64,000 nt of DNA from Xiphydria camelus (GCA_963678675.1 OY783191.1:16955096-17019095), one strand, 5' to 3'. Positions 43,323 through 55,328 are shown, numbered from the stretch's first letter. Notes: generated by a model not told the origin, from the sequence alone. Translations and numbers: made by a program.

Positions 43323-43744
43323 GTAATTTTAAAAAATATGAAAACAATTTTTTCATGGCAAGAAATATTATATACATAAACAGAGTTCATATAATGTGTT
43401 TTAAAATGTGTCCCAGCCTTCGGTCACTTAAGGGGTTAAACCATAACGAACAAAAATGTTTCAAATAGGGGCAGGTTTTGCATCATTTTATGCAAAAAGA
43501 AAGTGTTATGCCTTCTGATGAAGTTCCATGAGCGTAATGAATTGACGTAGAAGAAAAACATTTTTCTTTAAACATTTTCTGGGGCACTTAAAAAAAAAGT
43601 TGCTTTCATCGTAACTTCTAGGGTTAGTTTCACCTTGTAAATTTGCTTGTCAGTCGTTTATAATTTATATTTCTTGTTACCACTTTTGTTATGTATAATA
43701 GGAGCGTTCTTTTACCATTTCAATGGAATAGCTAAACACTGTAT
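43323..43744. other. AT-rich spacer
   Basis: No recognised gene or repeat apart from A/T-rich tracts. Confidence 0.3.
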
Positions 43745-44040
43745 CGCGTGGCTAATGGAAAATTTGTTGATTCTAATGCCAAAAGGGCGTATGCGCCAAA
43801 ATAAACGGTACTTCAACATTACGTGAATTTGTTGTTTCATACGATTTTGAGTCGATCTAGTTATACTCTTTTTTAATGCAAAAACAAAAAATCGACCCAG
43901 AATCGTATGAAACAAAAAAATAACGTAATGTTGAAATACCGTTTGTTTTGGGGGATACGCCCTTATGCCATTAAAATCTAAAAATTTTCAAAAAATGACG
44001 CATACGCCCTTTTTCCATTAGTCACACGATATGCCTGTAT
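43745..44040. repeat. Palindrome with about 120-bp arms
   Basis: GTATCGCGTGGCTAATGGAAA on the left pairs with TTTCCATTAGTCACACGATA on the right; inner blocks AACATTACGT and TTTCATACGATT pair near the centre at about 43880. No gene. Confidence 0.7.
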
Positions 44041-44502
44041 ACGGTACGAAGGTAGTTTCACCCAATTAGTTTATGTTTTGGCGAAATTAAAAAAAAACAC
44101 GCAAATCTTACTTTAGTTAGGACTAGGTACATATCGTCGGGTTACTGCGAGAGCCAAGTAAGTAACATTTTGGTAGTTTAGCACATAACTGGTTTTCGCT
44201 GACGAAAAATATAAAAAAGCAGAGTTAGCTATTTTGATTCCTTGCGTTTTTGACCTTTAGACTTGCAGAACACTTACCTGGTTTTCACAGAACATTTATT
44301 GATAGTTTTTATCATCGAAGCTGCACTTAAGTGAAAAATGCTAATAATGGAGTTATCTTATTTTTGCAGTAATGCGACGATATTATGTTACAAAGTCGTT
44401 AAAATCGGAATGTACAATAATATTTTTAAACGATTAGCAAAAAAAAAGTTGAAAGTAGAGCTAGCACCTCCGTAATAGTTAATGCAACAAATGGGCGATA
44501 TA
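44041..44502. other. Spacer
   Basis: AT-rich DNA without recognised features, ending at the TA-flanked element. Confidence 0.3.
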
Positions 44503-45748
44503 GGGGAGATCGGGAGGTTATGATACGGGTTTTGTTTTTGTAAGAAAAGTATAATGAAAAAACTTTTTCTGCGCATAAATTGTGTCAAATCGTGAGTAAG
44601 CATAACAACACTTTAAAAAAAGATGGGTTTGCTGAAATTTCAAAAAATCCTATAAGTTTGGCCTGTTAGCTCGAAAGTTGGTTTTTCTGGATTTTTACAA
44701 TGTTCGGGGGGTTGTGAGACACGCCTTCAAATCATAGAAAGTGGCATACGCTTATCAAAATTGTTTATTCAAATTAAAGAAAGAAAGCAAATGTTGCGGC
44801 TTACAATGTAGTCAAGTTTAAAAAGGTTAGAGAAAAAAGTATAAGGAAAAACAAATTTAGATAGTTCAAATAAGCAATTATTAGATCAATCAGATTCACA
44901 ATGGATGCAGGTGTAATGGGCGGCTGTTAAATTGGCACACTCTTTAAGTGAACTGGTCGGTAGCAAGTATTACAGTGAATTGAGTTGTTTCGGTTCAATT
45001 TTTTTGGCATAGGAGCTTTACAAATGATGCAGAATTCTTCATCTTCAGAATCGGACACATTTCGAATTTTTTCTTCTTGTTCACACTGCTTACAATTTGC
45101 TATAAATCGATGTTATTGCTACTGTTTGAACAAGTTTTGGAATTTTTAATGATTAATTTACATTTTTACATATAACTAATAAACAAGTTTTAGGTGCGAC
45201 TCGCTACAAAATAAAGAAAGAATCATTTTAAAAAGGCTAAATTAATTAAAAACAATTAAAATTGCACAAAATGTGCAGTGTCAACAAAAAATTCACAATA
45301 CGCCCATAAAATACGATTGTTAGTAAATCGCTTTTAGAAATAGCGTGTTTCACAACCCCCCGAAAATGTCTCACGACCCCCCAAGTTCAATATTTTTAAA
45401 ATAGCCACCGCTTCATGGATACATAAAATGTTTATCCAAAATTCTTTTTGTGTGTCAAAAGGCTACTCACCAAGGAATGATTTATATCTATACACTTTTG
45501 TGAACAGCTTCAAAACATGAGTGAAAATACTGCAAACACAAATGGTCGAGAAAACTTTAAAACACAAAATTGAAGTTGCAATCTGAAGAGATACTAAGAA
45601 TCCGCGTCAACGCGACGAGTGTCAAATGAAAATGGAGATACAGGACGAGAATGAAGTTTGACAGTCATTGGTACATGCCACACTTTTCAATTCAGTGCTG
45701 TGAGCTTGTCTCACGACCCCCCGTATCTCACAACCCCCCGATCTCCCC
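44503..45748 (-). mobile_element. TA-flanked element with GGGGAGATCGGG ends
   Basis: GGGGAGATCGGGAGGTTATG at the left and (inverted) GGGGAGATCGGGGGGTTGTG at the right have TA on both sides. The motif GGGGGGTCGTGAGACA recurs in the right end and near 44705 and 45360. The interior retains a C-terminal finger exon on the minus strand. It is an internally deleted DNA transposon; the superfamily was not settled (pogo-like is possible given TA and the PHD tail). Confidence 0.7.
44927..45114 (-). pseudogene. PHD-like zinc-finger C-terminus of a DDE transposase
   Basis: On the minus strand the frame reads CKQCEQEEKI, NVSDSEDEEFCIIC, PMPKKLNRNNSIHCNTCYR, VHLKS and stops at 44927. CxxC, CxxC and H-x2-(S for C) is the layout of a PHD-type finger, common at the C-terminus of pogo/jerky-type transposases in insects. 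The final Cys is replaced by Ser. No upstream catalytic part is present. Confidence 0.55.
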
Positions 45749-46229
45749 TACCTTTTGGTAGAGCTGCATGGACCTAATAATTTGGTATAAAAACCATTTT
45801 TTCTGAAGCGTTTTTTCCATGATACTTAGAAAAAACTTGTTTCTCGTCCTAACTTGGAGGGATACTATCACCCTTAACTAATTAAGTGCGTTCGACGTGT
45901 ATACCGTATGTCTGACGGCAAGCGAAACAGGGGCACTGTGACCTGAAATTTGACTTCGGCAGTGATAGTTAGAGTTGGGTTCAACAGAGTGCGCTGCATA
46001 AAAGTGAAAAGTGTCAAACGTCTGGTTTCCCGATAGCTGTCAATTTGGGAGATCAAAGCTTTTCGTGTAACCCTAAAATCGTGAGTATTCGAATAATGTT
46101 GAGTAATTTTATAGTAGTGATAAGAAATAATCATTCGGGTTTCTTCGGTGAAATTCCCGAATTTTTCTGAAGGAACAGGGCTGTTATGATTGCCAATTGC
46201 TTGTCTTCCGCGCTTACCGAACCTGAAAA

Positions 46230-46427
46230 ATGAGAATGTCAACCGTCAACGAGGAAAGAGGAGATCCTCCAAGTCACAGGGACCTCTCGTCGGATTCTTC
46301 GGGTAATGCTCAGCAGTAGCAAGAAGAGCCGGAAGTATTGCATCAGGCGTTATCCCAATTACAGTACGTAACACGATCAAAGCGTTTAGTCTTGTTTCGA
46401 GACGATTTAAAGTATTTGAATGAGTAA
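46230..46427 (+). pseudogene. Unknown gene in left arm, exon-like piece 1
   Basis: An ATG at 46230 opens MRMSTVNEERGDPPSHRDL, SSDSSGNAQQ, then TAG, and continues QEEPEVLHQALSQLQY, SKRLVLFRDDLKYLNE to 46427. The right arm (minus strand, 51635-51840) has Gln codons instead of TAG, so the stop is a later lesion. GTAAAA after LNE could be a splice donor. Ser/Gln/Glu-rich; family unknown. Confidence 0.45.
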
Positions 46428-46526
46428 AAATTAATTTTATTCCGTGCCAAAGTCGGCTAATCAATAAATAAATTCACGCAGACAATAGCACCTTAGAGGG
46501 CGGTTTCTTAAATTAGGAAAGTTTAG

Positions 46527-46689
46527 GCGACGGTTTGGAGTACGCTAGCCCGATACAGTACAAAGTGGAGTTGGAAAAGGAGCACGCGGAAAGTGAAGAC
46601 GAGAACGAAAACCTGTCATGGGAAGATGGGAGTAGGTCCGGAGCTAAGAAAACAAATCAACGAAGAGGAAATTGGATGATCGAATGAAG
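46527..46689 (+). pseudogene. Unknown gene in left arm, exon-like piece 2
   Basis: After TTTAG the frame GDGLEYASPIQYKVELEKEH, SEDENENLSWEDG, KKTNQRRGNWMIE is open to TGA. The acidic run and basic end look like protein-coding sequence rather than noise, and the right arm (51365-51530, minus) preserves most of it. Family unknown; join phase to piece 1 not resolved. Confidence 0.4.
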
Positions 46690-46785
46690 GAAATTTACCT
46701 ACACGCAACATGAGGTTGGTTTCGAGAGGATAAAGGCTGTTATCTGATGGCATTAAACGCCTCGATTGCTGATGCTTTTTTTTAG

Positions 46786-46995
46786 ACATTTAATACGAAA
46801 ATACCAGAACGTGACCAAGAGAATACGTGATCACAAATTCCCTACGGCCTCCGCCGATAGCGCAGGAGATAGACAATCACGTAATAGATTTGGTAAAGCT
46901 AAGGCCAGTTGATACGATGTTAAGAGCTTACAAGGCATGCACACCTAACAACGAACAAGCGAAGGAAGCGATTTCTAGAAATACTCTAATATCAG
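46786..46995 (+). pseudogene. Unknown gene in left arm, exon-like piece 3
   Basis: A T-rich tract and TAG precede 46786, and CAG|GTATGT follows 46995, good acceptor and donor signals. The last 60 codons are open: PPPIAQEIDNHVIDLVKL, RPVDTMLRAYKACTPNNEQA, KEAISRNTLIS. A stop near 46810 suggests a small frameshift. The right arm (51066-51277, minus) keeps the same splice signals. Family unknown. Confidence 0.45.
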
Positions 46996-47825
46996 GTATG
47001 TAATTCTCAACTCCATCGTTTTGCTAACACACTGTCTGCAATAATTAGAAGACGTGAAGGATAATTTAAAACTGACTATTTTATATGATACAGTGACGAA
47101 ATTATATCTCTGGAATTTGAATTGGAATTACTATTTCATTGATTAACGAAGTTGAAATCCTGACAAGAATTCCAGCTGCCAAGTCGGACGCTATTTCTGA
47201 GGAAGCATTAAATATTTTGATACTTGGACATTACTGTCCCGTCGATTGATCAAGACAACTTCCGATGATAAGGTCGACAGTGTGAATAATGAATTTAATT
47301 GTATCTTTAATGATGCAATAATTGTAAAAGCATTTAATTCTTCATTATTTTATCAAAGATATTTCATTAATACTCATCGCGGCATGCATTAAATAGAGTT
47401 TGCGAATAAAAGAAAAGGGTCAGCATTACAAGAGTTTCATGAATCGTATTAATTATGCGTCTCGCTCGAACTTCCAACGTCCCACCCGATTACTGCTGCT
47501 GTATGTATGTAGATTTCTGCGTCTGATGACCATCGACTAATTTTCCTCAGGATAGGATAGGAGTTACATCCGAACATTTGCTTGGTGTTGTAACGTTAAA
47601 GTAATGGGTTCATTTTAACGATTTACTGTCAATTGTTAGCTACTCCAGTATGGAGTATTACCAGGAGATGCCACGTGGCGGCCAATTGACACGTTACATG
47701 AATTTCGTACGATCTCATGAATTTGTAAGTTTTTACGAATTCCATGTAACTTCATCTCCCACCCTACCGTTCTCGCTGTGACTCGGAAAGCCGAATGTTC
47801 TTGTTGCGGCTTCAAGGGCAGTCGG

Positions 47826-48290
47826 TCATTGTTGCCGTGGAAACCGTATGATTACATCAAGTGTTCCATATGACCTCTTTCTATTTTCTTGTCGGCACTG
47901 CATTCGCACACGTCGCACAAGGTTCCGCTGTGTATTGCCAAGCATATCTGCAAGTATCGCAGCGCACTCTTCTCTGATGCGTGCTTTAAGGTGTTCGATA
48001 TTTTGAATCAGCCGCCGCTCGTCGAAAACCTTCATCTTGAAGTAACCCCACAAGAAGAAGTCGAGGGGAGTTAGATCCGGAGATCTAGGTGGCCACTCCC
48101 TGGGTGCTCTCAAGCCGATCCACCGTGCGCCAAAAACGTCATTCAACAGCTGTGTCACCATTCGGCTTGAATGCGCTGGTACACCGTCATGCTGGAATAT
48201 GACTGGTTGATCTTCAGCGACTTCAAGAAGAGCCGGCAAAATTTGATTTTCCAGCATATCAAAATAGGTCTGGGAATTTAAATGTCCATC

Positions 48291-48379
<89 letters not shown>

Positions 48380-49246
48380 GGAGAGGGAGAGGGAGAGGGA
48401 GAGGGAGAGGGAGAGGGAGAGGGAGAGGGAGAGGGAGAGGGAGAGGGAGAGGGAGAGGGAGAGGGAGAGGGAGAGGGAGAGGGAGAGGGAGAGGGAGAGG
48501 GAGAGGGAGAGGGAGAGGGAGAGGGAGAGGGAGAGGGAGAGGGAGAGGGAGAGGGAGAGGGAGAGGGAGAGGGAGAGGGAGAGGGAGAGGGAGAGGGAGA
48601 GGGAGAGGGAGAGGGAGAGGGAGAGGGAGAGGGAGAGGGAGAGGGAGAGGGAGAGGGAGAGGGAGAGGGAGAGGGAGAGGGAGAGGGAGAGGGAGAGGGA
48701 GAGGGGAGGGGGAGGGGGGGAGGGGGAGGGGGAGGGGGAGGGGGAGGGGGAGAGGGAGAGAGGGAGAGAGGGAGAGAGGGAGAGAGGGAGAGAGGGAGAG
48801 AGGGAGAGAGGGAGAGAGGGAGAGAGGGAGAGAGGGAGAGAGGGAGAGAGGGAGAGAGGGAGAGAGGGAGAGAGGGAGAGAGGGAGAGAGGGAGAGAGGA
48901 GAGAGGGAGAGAGAGGAGAGAGGGAGAGAGGGAGAGAGGGAGAGAGGGAGAGAGGGAGAGAGGGAGAGAGGGAGAGAGGGAGAGAGGGAGAGAGGGAGAG
49001 AGGAGAGAGGGAGAGAGAGGAGAGAGGGAGAGAGGGAGAGGGAGAGGGAGAGGGAGAGGGAGAGGGAGAGGGAGAGGGGAAGGGGAGGGTGAGGGGAGGG
49101 GGAGGGGGAGGGGGAGGGGGAGGGGAGGGGGAGGGAGAGGGAGAGGGAGAGGGAGAGGGAGAGGGAGAGGAGAGGAGAGGAGAGGGAGAGGAGAGGGAGA
49201 GGGAGAGGGAGAGGGAGAGGGAGAGGGAGAGGGAGAGGGAGAGGGG

Positions 49247-49333
<87 letters not shown>

Positions 49334-49660
49334 TGGGCCCGATGATCCGTTCTCCATATCCCCGCCCAAACATTGACTTTCTCCTTATTCTGGTGGTTCT
49401 GTTCACGGACGACGTGCGGGTTCCTGGCGCACCAGTATCGGTAGAAATGGCAGCACATGCTCCCATTTACAAAAAACGTACATTCGTCCGTGAAGCAGAT
49501 GGTCTTCATATAATCAGGATTCCTCTCGAGCTGCTCCATCATTAATCGGCAAAATGTCAATCTTCGTTCACGATCGTTGTGGCGAGGCAGTGCTTCATGC
49601 ACCTGCGCCTTATATAATAATTTCGGATCTTGTTTAAACGGAGCACTCTAGCACACTATC
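47826..49660 (-). pseudogene. DD41D-type mariner-superfamily transposase, left copy, split by microsatellite
   Basis: Minus strand, N to [21 protein letters not shown] (from about 49655), [27 protein letters not shown] with the first Asp, [15 protein letters not shown]. Then a frameshift and about 1.04 kb of GA-type repeat encode only Ser-Leu/Pro runs. The protein resumes [30 protein letters not shown] (second Asp), SPDLTPLDFFLWG (third Asp) and ends RKR-type basic residues. 41 residues separate the second and third Asp, as in the DD41D group. The extreme N-terminus is missing. Translations crossing the repeat are artefacts. Confidence 0.75.
48293..49331 (+). repeat. Near-pure purine microsatellite, about 1.04 kb
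   Basis: The tract starts (GA)n, becomes (GGGAGA)n from about 48374, G-rich (GGGGGA) near 48700-48760, AGAGGGAG-type to about 49070, more GGGA variants and again (GA)n to 49331. Only about two T residues interrupt the purines. It lies inside the transposase frame, exactly where the right arm has a short CTTCTCTCTC seed (about 49753). Frames up to 546 codons on both strands through it are repeat artefacts. Confidence 0.95.
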
Positions 49661-49721
49661 TTTGCGAATTCCTGTACCTACGTCTCGAAATTCCCGTTAT
49701 CGACTGTTGCATATCCTCTTC

Positions 49722-50230
49722 TACGATTCGGAGGACCGGATCATCGGGTCCATCTTCTCTCTCAACGATGGAAATTTAAATTCCCAGACCTATTTCTATA
49801 TGCTGGAAAATCAAATTTTGCCGGCTCTTCTAGAAGTGGCTGAAGATCAACCAGTCATATTCCAGCATGACGGTGTACAGCGCATTCAAGCAGAATGGTG
49901 ACTCAGCTGTTCAATGACGTTTTCGGCGCACGTTGGATCGGCTTGAGAGCACCCAGGGAGTGGCCACCTAGATCTCCGGATCTAACTCCCCTCGACTTCT
50001 TCTTGTGGGGTTACTTCAAGATGAAGGTTTTCGACGAGCGGCGGCTGATTCAAAATATCGAACACCTTAAAGCACGCATCAGAGAAGAGTGCGCTGCGAT
50101 ACTTGCAGATATGCTTGGCAATACACAGCGGAACCTTGTGCGACGTGTGCGAATGCAGTGCCGACAAGAAAATAGAAAGAGGTCATATGGAACACTTGAT
50201 GTAATCATACGGTTTCCACGGCAACAATGA
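49722..50230 (+). pseudogene. DD41D-type transposase, right-arm copy (C-terminal half)
   Basis: This is the inverted copy without the microsatellite: DRIIGSIFSLNDG, LNSQTYFYMLENQILP, VFQHDGV; a small deletion near 49880 removes the AHSS region and shifts frame; it resumes MVTQLFNDVFGARW, PPRSPDLTPLDFFLWG, LIQNIEHLKARIREECAAIL, and a basic C-terminus to TGA at 50228. Nearly identical to the left copy, so the two arms are recent or have been homogenised. Confidence 0.8.
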
Positions 50231-52169
50231 CCGACTGCCCTTGAAGCCGCAACAAGAACATTCGGCATTCCGAGTCACAGCGAGAACGGTAGGGTGGGAG
50301 ATGAAGTTACATGGAATTCGTAAAAACTTACAAATTCATGAGATCGTACGAAATTCATGTAACGTGTCAATTGGCCGCCACGTGGCATCTCCTGGTAATA
50401 CTCCATACTGGAGTAGCTAACAATTGACAGTAAATCGTTAAAATGAACCCATTACTTTAACGTTACAACACCAAGCAAATGTTCGGATGTAACTCCTATC
50501 CTACCCTGAGGAAAATTAGTCGATGGTCATCAGACGCAGAAATCTACATACATACAGCAGCAGTAATCGGGTGGGACGTTGGAAGTTCGAGCGAGACGCA
50601 TAATTAATACGATTCATGAAACTCTTGTAATGCTGACCCTTTTCTTTTATTCGCAAACTCTATTTAATGCATGCCGCGATGAGTATTAATGAAATATCTT
50701 TGATAAAATAATGATAGAATTAAATGCTTTTACAATTATTGCATCATTAAAGATACGATTAAATTCATTATTCACACTGTCGACCTTATCATCGGAAGTT
50801 GTCTTGATCAATCGACGGGACAGTAATGTCAAGTATCAAAATATATAATGCTTCCTCAGAAATGGCGTCCGACTTGGCAGCTGGAGTGCTTGTCAGGATT
50901 TCAACTTCGTTAATCGATGAAATAGTAATTCCAATTCAAATTCCAGAGATGTAATTTCGTCACTGTATCATATAAAATAATCAGTTTTAAATTATCCTTC
51001 ACGTCTTCTAATTATTGCAGACAGTGAGTTAGCAAAACGATGGAGTTGAGAATTACATACCTGATATTAGAGTATTTCTAGAAATCGCTTCCTTCGCTCT
51101 TGTTCGATGTTAGGTGTGCATGCCTTGTAAGCTCTTAACATCGTATCAACTGGCCTTAGCTTTACCAAATCTATTACGTGATTGTCTATGTCCTGCGCTA
51201 TCGGCGGAGGCCGTAGGGAATTTGTGATTACGTATTCTCTTGGTCACGTTCTGGTATTTACGTATTAAATGTCTAAAAAAAAACATCAGCAATCGAGGCG
51301 TTTAATGCCATCAGATAACAGCCTTTATCCTCTCGAAACCAACCTCATGTGTTGTGTGTAGATAAATTTCCTTCATTCGATCATCCAATTTCCTCTTCGT
51401 TGATTTGTTTTCTTAGCTCCGGACCTACTCCCATCTTCCCACATGTCAGGTTTTCGTTCTCGTCTTCACTTTCCGCGTGCTCCTTTTCCAACTCCACTTT
51501 GTACTGTATCGGGCTAGCGTACTCCAAACCGTCGCCTAAACTTTCCTAATTTAAGTAACCACCCTCTAAGGTGCTATTGTCTGCGTGAATTCATTTATTG
51601 ATTAGCCGACTTTTTCACGGAATAAAATTAATTTTTACTCATTCAAATACTCTAAATCGTCTCGAAACAAGACTAAACGCTTTGATCGTGTTACGTACTG
51701 TAATTGGGAGAACGCCTGATGCAATACTTCCGGCTCTTCTTGCTGCTGCTGAGCATTACCCGAAGAATCCGACGAGAGGTCCCTATGAGACTTGAAGGAT
51801 TTCTTTTTTCCTCGTTGACGGTTCACATTCTCGTTTTTCAGGTTCGGTAAGCGCGGAAGACAAGCAATTGGCAATCATAACAGCCCTGTTCCTTCAGAAA
51901 GATTCGGGAATTTCACCGAAGAAACCCGAATGATTATTTCTTATCACTACTATAAAATTACTCAACATTATTCGAATACTCACGATTTTAGGGTTACACG
52001 AAAAGCTTTGATCTCCCAAATTGACAGCTATCGGGAAATCAGACGTGTCACACTTTTCACTTTTATGCAGCGCACTCTGATGAACCCAACTCTAACTATC
52101 ACTGCCGAAGTCAAATTTCAGGTCACAGTGCCCCTGTTGCGCTTGCCGTCAGACATACGGTACACGTCG

Positions 52170-54090
52170 GACCAAATCTCTATTGCGGCGCGGTTGACGT
52201 GTATACTCGTCGTGTAAAATAAACAATTACCATTGACTATAAAAACTCGAAATTTCAATAAAATGTAAGAAGAATATTATTTTGTGGTGTGTTTCCTTTA
52301 TATTACCAATACAACTGCTATGTATTTTATATGGAGGGGGGCTTGCGGCCCGAAACTAATTTACATATCTATGTACGTAAGCCGCGACTTGGACGGCGAA
52401 CGTTGATTTGCGGAGAAATCGCGTCAGCAATTTATAAGCAGTTTTTTGAAAATTTTTAAGTTTGTAATAATAATAACTTTTGCAGAAATGAATTGTTAAT
52501 TTTTTATCAAATTAAAAATGTAATCCTTCCTCGTTTTTCGTAAAATATATAATAGGACCATTTGCCCTGCGTTCGACGTGTATATACTCGTGTCATTGCT
52601 AGATTTTAATTTCGCACTCTCTCTGTGGGGTATTTTTAAAACTAAATTCCGCAGTTAATAGGTTAAACGTGCATCTCAGTAGAAAACGGCATATTTGGGA
52701 TGACACCAAGGTAATGTTCCTTGTCAGTATAAAAGAAGTTAGTAAAAGAAAATGGTAAAAAGGGGCAAAAACTTAGTGGACACATTCAGAGTCTACAGAA
52801 TTGTGTAGTAGACAAAGAGCGGATTAGCAGTGTTGCATATAATAATAAGTAACCAACAGTCAATATAGGCCAGACGTGACTAGAGCATTAAACGGAATGT
52901 ACCATCAGTAGTTACGAGTTAAATGTAATTTTGATAGTCCGAATAAATTTGTGACAATGACGTAAAAGTTATGCTATAAAATAGAGACAACTCTCATAGG
53001 TTTCTAAAATGAATATTTATTACTATTAGACTATCTGTTACTTAAATGCTTGACGCGTATTAGAAGTCAATGATAAGAAAAAAACGAAGTGTGGACTTAA
53101 CTAATGGTTAAGAAATAAAAGAAGATTAATCGGCTGAAGAATATAATGAGTATATATAAAGTGCATTAGTTATTCTATACTCCATTTATTTCCGTCATCT
53201 TTCAATTTATGAAAAAGTTCTTCGAATAAAAATTAGATAGCGTTGAAACTGACCTGCGATGTCATATTGGGTGAGTTTTCTACGCCGGAGCTGGGATGTA
53301 CTTAATATGACCAATAGCGAGTTACCTACTTCCTTATTTCTCCCTGTGTTGGATACATCGTTCTTCGCCAATGTTAACTGCGCCATAATCGATAGATTTT
53401 AAGGTGGACCAAGAGCAGTATTACCGTGAGTCATTGTTTTGCACACGAAAGGCAGTATGTCCGACGCAGGGGGAAATAGGGAGGTGATTCACTATTGGTT
53501 GCGTTAAATTAGGCCGAGCTTGAAACCTTAGAAAACTCCCCCTGTATAAGAGATGTTTGACATCATGCATTATTTATAAAATATGATGAATATTTTTTGT
53601 CCTTTTAAAATAAATCCCCATATTTTAATTCTCATATCAGCTATAGAGCTCGTCGAGACTAATAGAAAAGGGATAAGATGATGCGTTTGTCCATTAAACC
53701 GTTTATGAGATATTGCCACATGAAAGTATAATATAAAAGTAACTTACACTATGGACAACTAATGAATAACGAACGAACGAATGAACGATGAACTAATGAT
53801 AAGTTCGAAGTATGCAGGGTAGGTAGTATTATATTATACTTTAATATACATAGTCCAGTAAAATTCGCCTTTAAATCGAAAAATGACATATAGTGGTGAA
53901 AACTTGACAAAAGCTATCTTTTGATGTTATTAATAGAGGAAACATATTAAAAGAAGTATCACCCCCCGGCGAAAGGTGCAAAAAATTTATTTATTATTAA
54001 AAAATCGGTTCTTCGCTAATATTTTGAAAAATACGTGACCTATTGAAAAACAGTTTAGACAAAAGACGTAGATAATAAAATTATCTACAA
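52170..54090. other. Long unassigned stretch
   Basis: AT-rich, with GAACGAACGAATGAAC near 53770 as the only notable simple repeat. CGACGTGTATA near 52575 echoes the terminus of the palindromic element. Two CACTCTGTGGGG-like and CCCCCTGTATAAG motifs resemble element ends but have no partners. No gene recognised. It may be unique host sequence. Confidence 0.35.
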
Positions 54091-54286
54091 ATGGCCGCCA
54101 CGCGCGGAAGAAGTGAAACTTCGATACCAGTTTCTCTGCATTTGATTCCGATGGTATTAGTTTTAATTGGCTCTACGAAGAAGCATTGTAAAAGACTTGT
54201 ATAGAGCCAATTGAAACTAATACCATCGGAATCAAATTAAGAGAAACTGGTATCGAACTTTCACTTCTTCCGCGCGTGGCGGCTAC
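54091..54286. repeat. Palindrome with about 83-bp arms (left edge of the inverted structure)
   Basis: GCCGCCACGCGCGGAAGAAG at 54091 pairs with its inverse ending near 54286; inside, GATTCCGATGGTATTAGTTT and CAATTGGCTCTA pair. The same palindrome, with slight changes, lies at 59437-59592. Confidence 0.8.
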
Positions 54287-54473
54287 ACGTTTTGTTTTTT
54301 TTTTTATCAGATACATCACTATTTGATTGTGTTAATTTAAATCTTTCTCCCCATTCTCGACTTCGTTCTGTACCAGTTTTAGCTATTGCCTTCGTCATCG
54401 CTTTCGTTATCGCTTTCTTTATACGTTGCCTGTCACGAAACTCTTTTGCTCGTTGTTTTCCTGTTTTTGCCAT
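54261..54473 (-). pseudogene. MAKT-type gene start (B family), left arm
   Basis: From an ATG at 54473 the minus strand reads MAKTGKQRAKEFRDRQRIK, KAITKAMTKAIAKTGTERSR, EWGERFKLTQSNSD and a basic tail into the palindrome. The KT-xxxR-(K/R)E(F/W)-xR pattern, twice, resembles the N-termini of various insect transposon proteins. No catalytic part was found; the palindrome interrupts it. (CA)n repeat lies immediately upstream. Confidence 0.5.
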
Positions 54474-55085
54474 AATAATTTTATTACACACACACACACA
54501 ATAATGCACAGTAATGCACGGTGGTTACTCGAGAAAGGTCGCGACTCCGATCGCAGACTACACGAGCTCCGTATGGCCAGCCACTCGACGCGGTAAAATC
54601 CGGAAAACTAAAAATGCGCTAAACGCGAAATACAAACAACTCTCAACTAACTATGCGCCCTCTAGTCTGGATTCTCATATCATCTTACGGATACGATAAA
54701 GAAAGGATCCTAAACGGTAGATTTATGGTGAGCCCGGACAGTCCTCTAAGTGGCGGTGCGACACTGCGTCGTCTCATAATATACCTAAACAATAGCTTTC
54801 ATCGCCCCAAGAAACCCTCTCGAGCAACACAAACCAGACCCCCTCTGCACAGTCTCTAAACAGCGATTGATTTTTGCTTCATTTATTCTTCAGTTTCAAG
54901 TTAATAGCTATGATAGGTGCGATGGAGAGTAGATCTCCTCAGGGTCGTAAATCTGGAAGACACTACTGCGTGACACGACTAGTGACCGAAAACGTGGACA
55001 GGTGGATTTAAACCGTATCGGTTAGTTTTCAACCGAACGGTTGAACTAACTTCATTTCATGATTTAACACTGCACTCACAATATT

Positions 55086-55242
55086 CCCAGATAGAAAAGT
55101 GCCACAGGATTAGTGCAGTGCCGCCAATATACCGCCAAAGTTGATGCAGACTTTGTCGAAGAGCCCGTCGTGTCGGTAGAACCTGATATTTCTACCGTGG
55201 CATTGTACCGCAATTCTGGAGGAACTTTTCTATCTGGGTTAC
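55086..55242. mobile_element. 157-bp MITE (CCCAGATAGAAAAGT ends)
   Basis: CCCAGATAGAAAAGT and inverted ACTTTTCTATCTGGG (one extra base variation inside) bound it. The B copy at 42.2 kb reads AATATTACTGG across the site, with TT apparently duplicated. Part of the same element end occurs at 58680-58717 next to the inverted B copy. Confidence 0.7.
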
Positions 55243-55328
55243 TGGTGATTATATTGGATTCAAAGAGACGCAGTAATTCCGTGATGTAGCCGTGGTTTAC
55301 AATTAGATACACTGCGAGGTTGTTTTAA

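Larger units (their letters stand above)
45893..52169. mobile_element. 6.28-kb palindromic element with gene-bearing arms
   Basis: The left arm, 45893 to about 49365, and right arm, about 49722-52169, are inverted copies of about 2.4 kb once the left arm's microsatellite is discounted. Both start CGACGTGTA-ACCGTATGTC. The arms hold, from outside in: T-family terminus, exon-like pieces of an unknown gene, a spacer, and the 3' half of a transposase gene. The about 356-bp centre holds the transposase N-terminal part. No clear target duplication was seen. It may be a true long-TIR transposon or an inverted duplication of one. Confidence 0.75.

Noticed and set aside
47826..49602. Very long frames of 266-546 codons on both strands around 48.3-49.4 kb
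   Set aside because: They read through the GA/GGGAGA repeat as Ser-Leu, Ser-Pro, Arg-Glu or Gly-Arg runs; only the flanking transposase parts are real.
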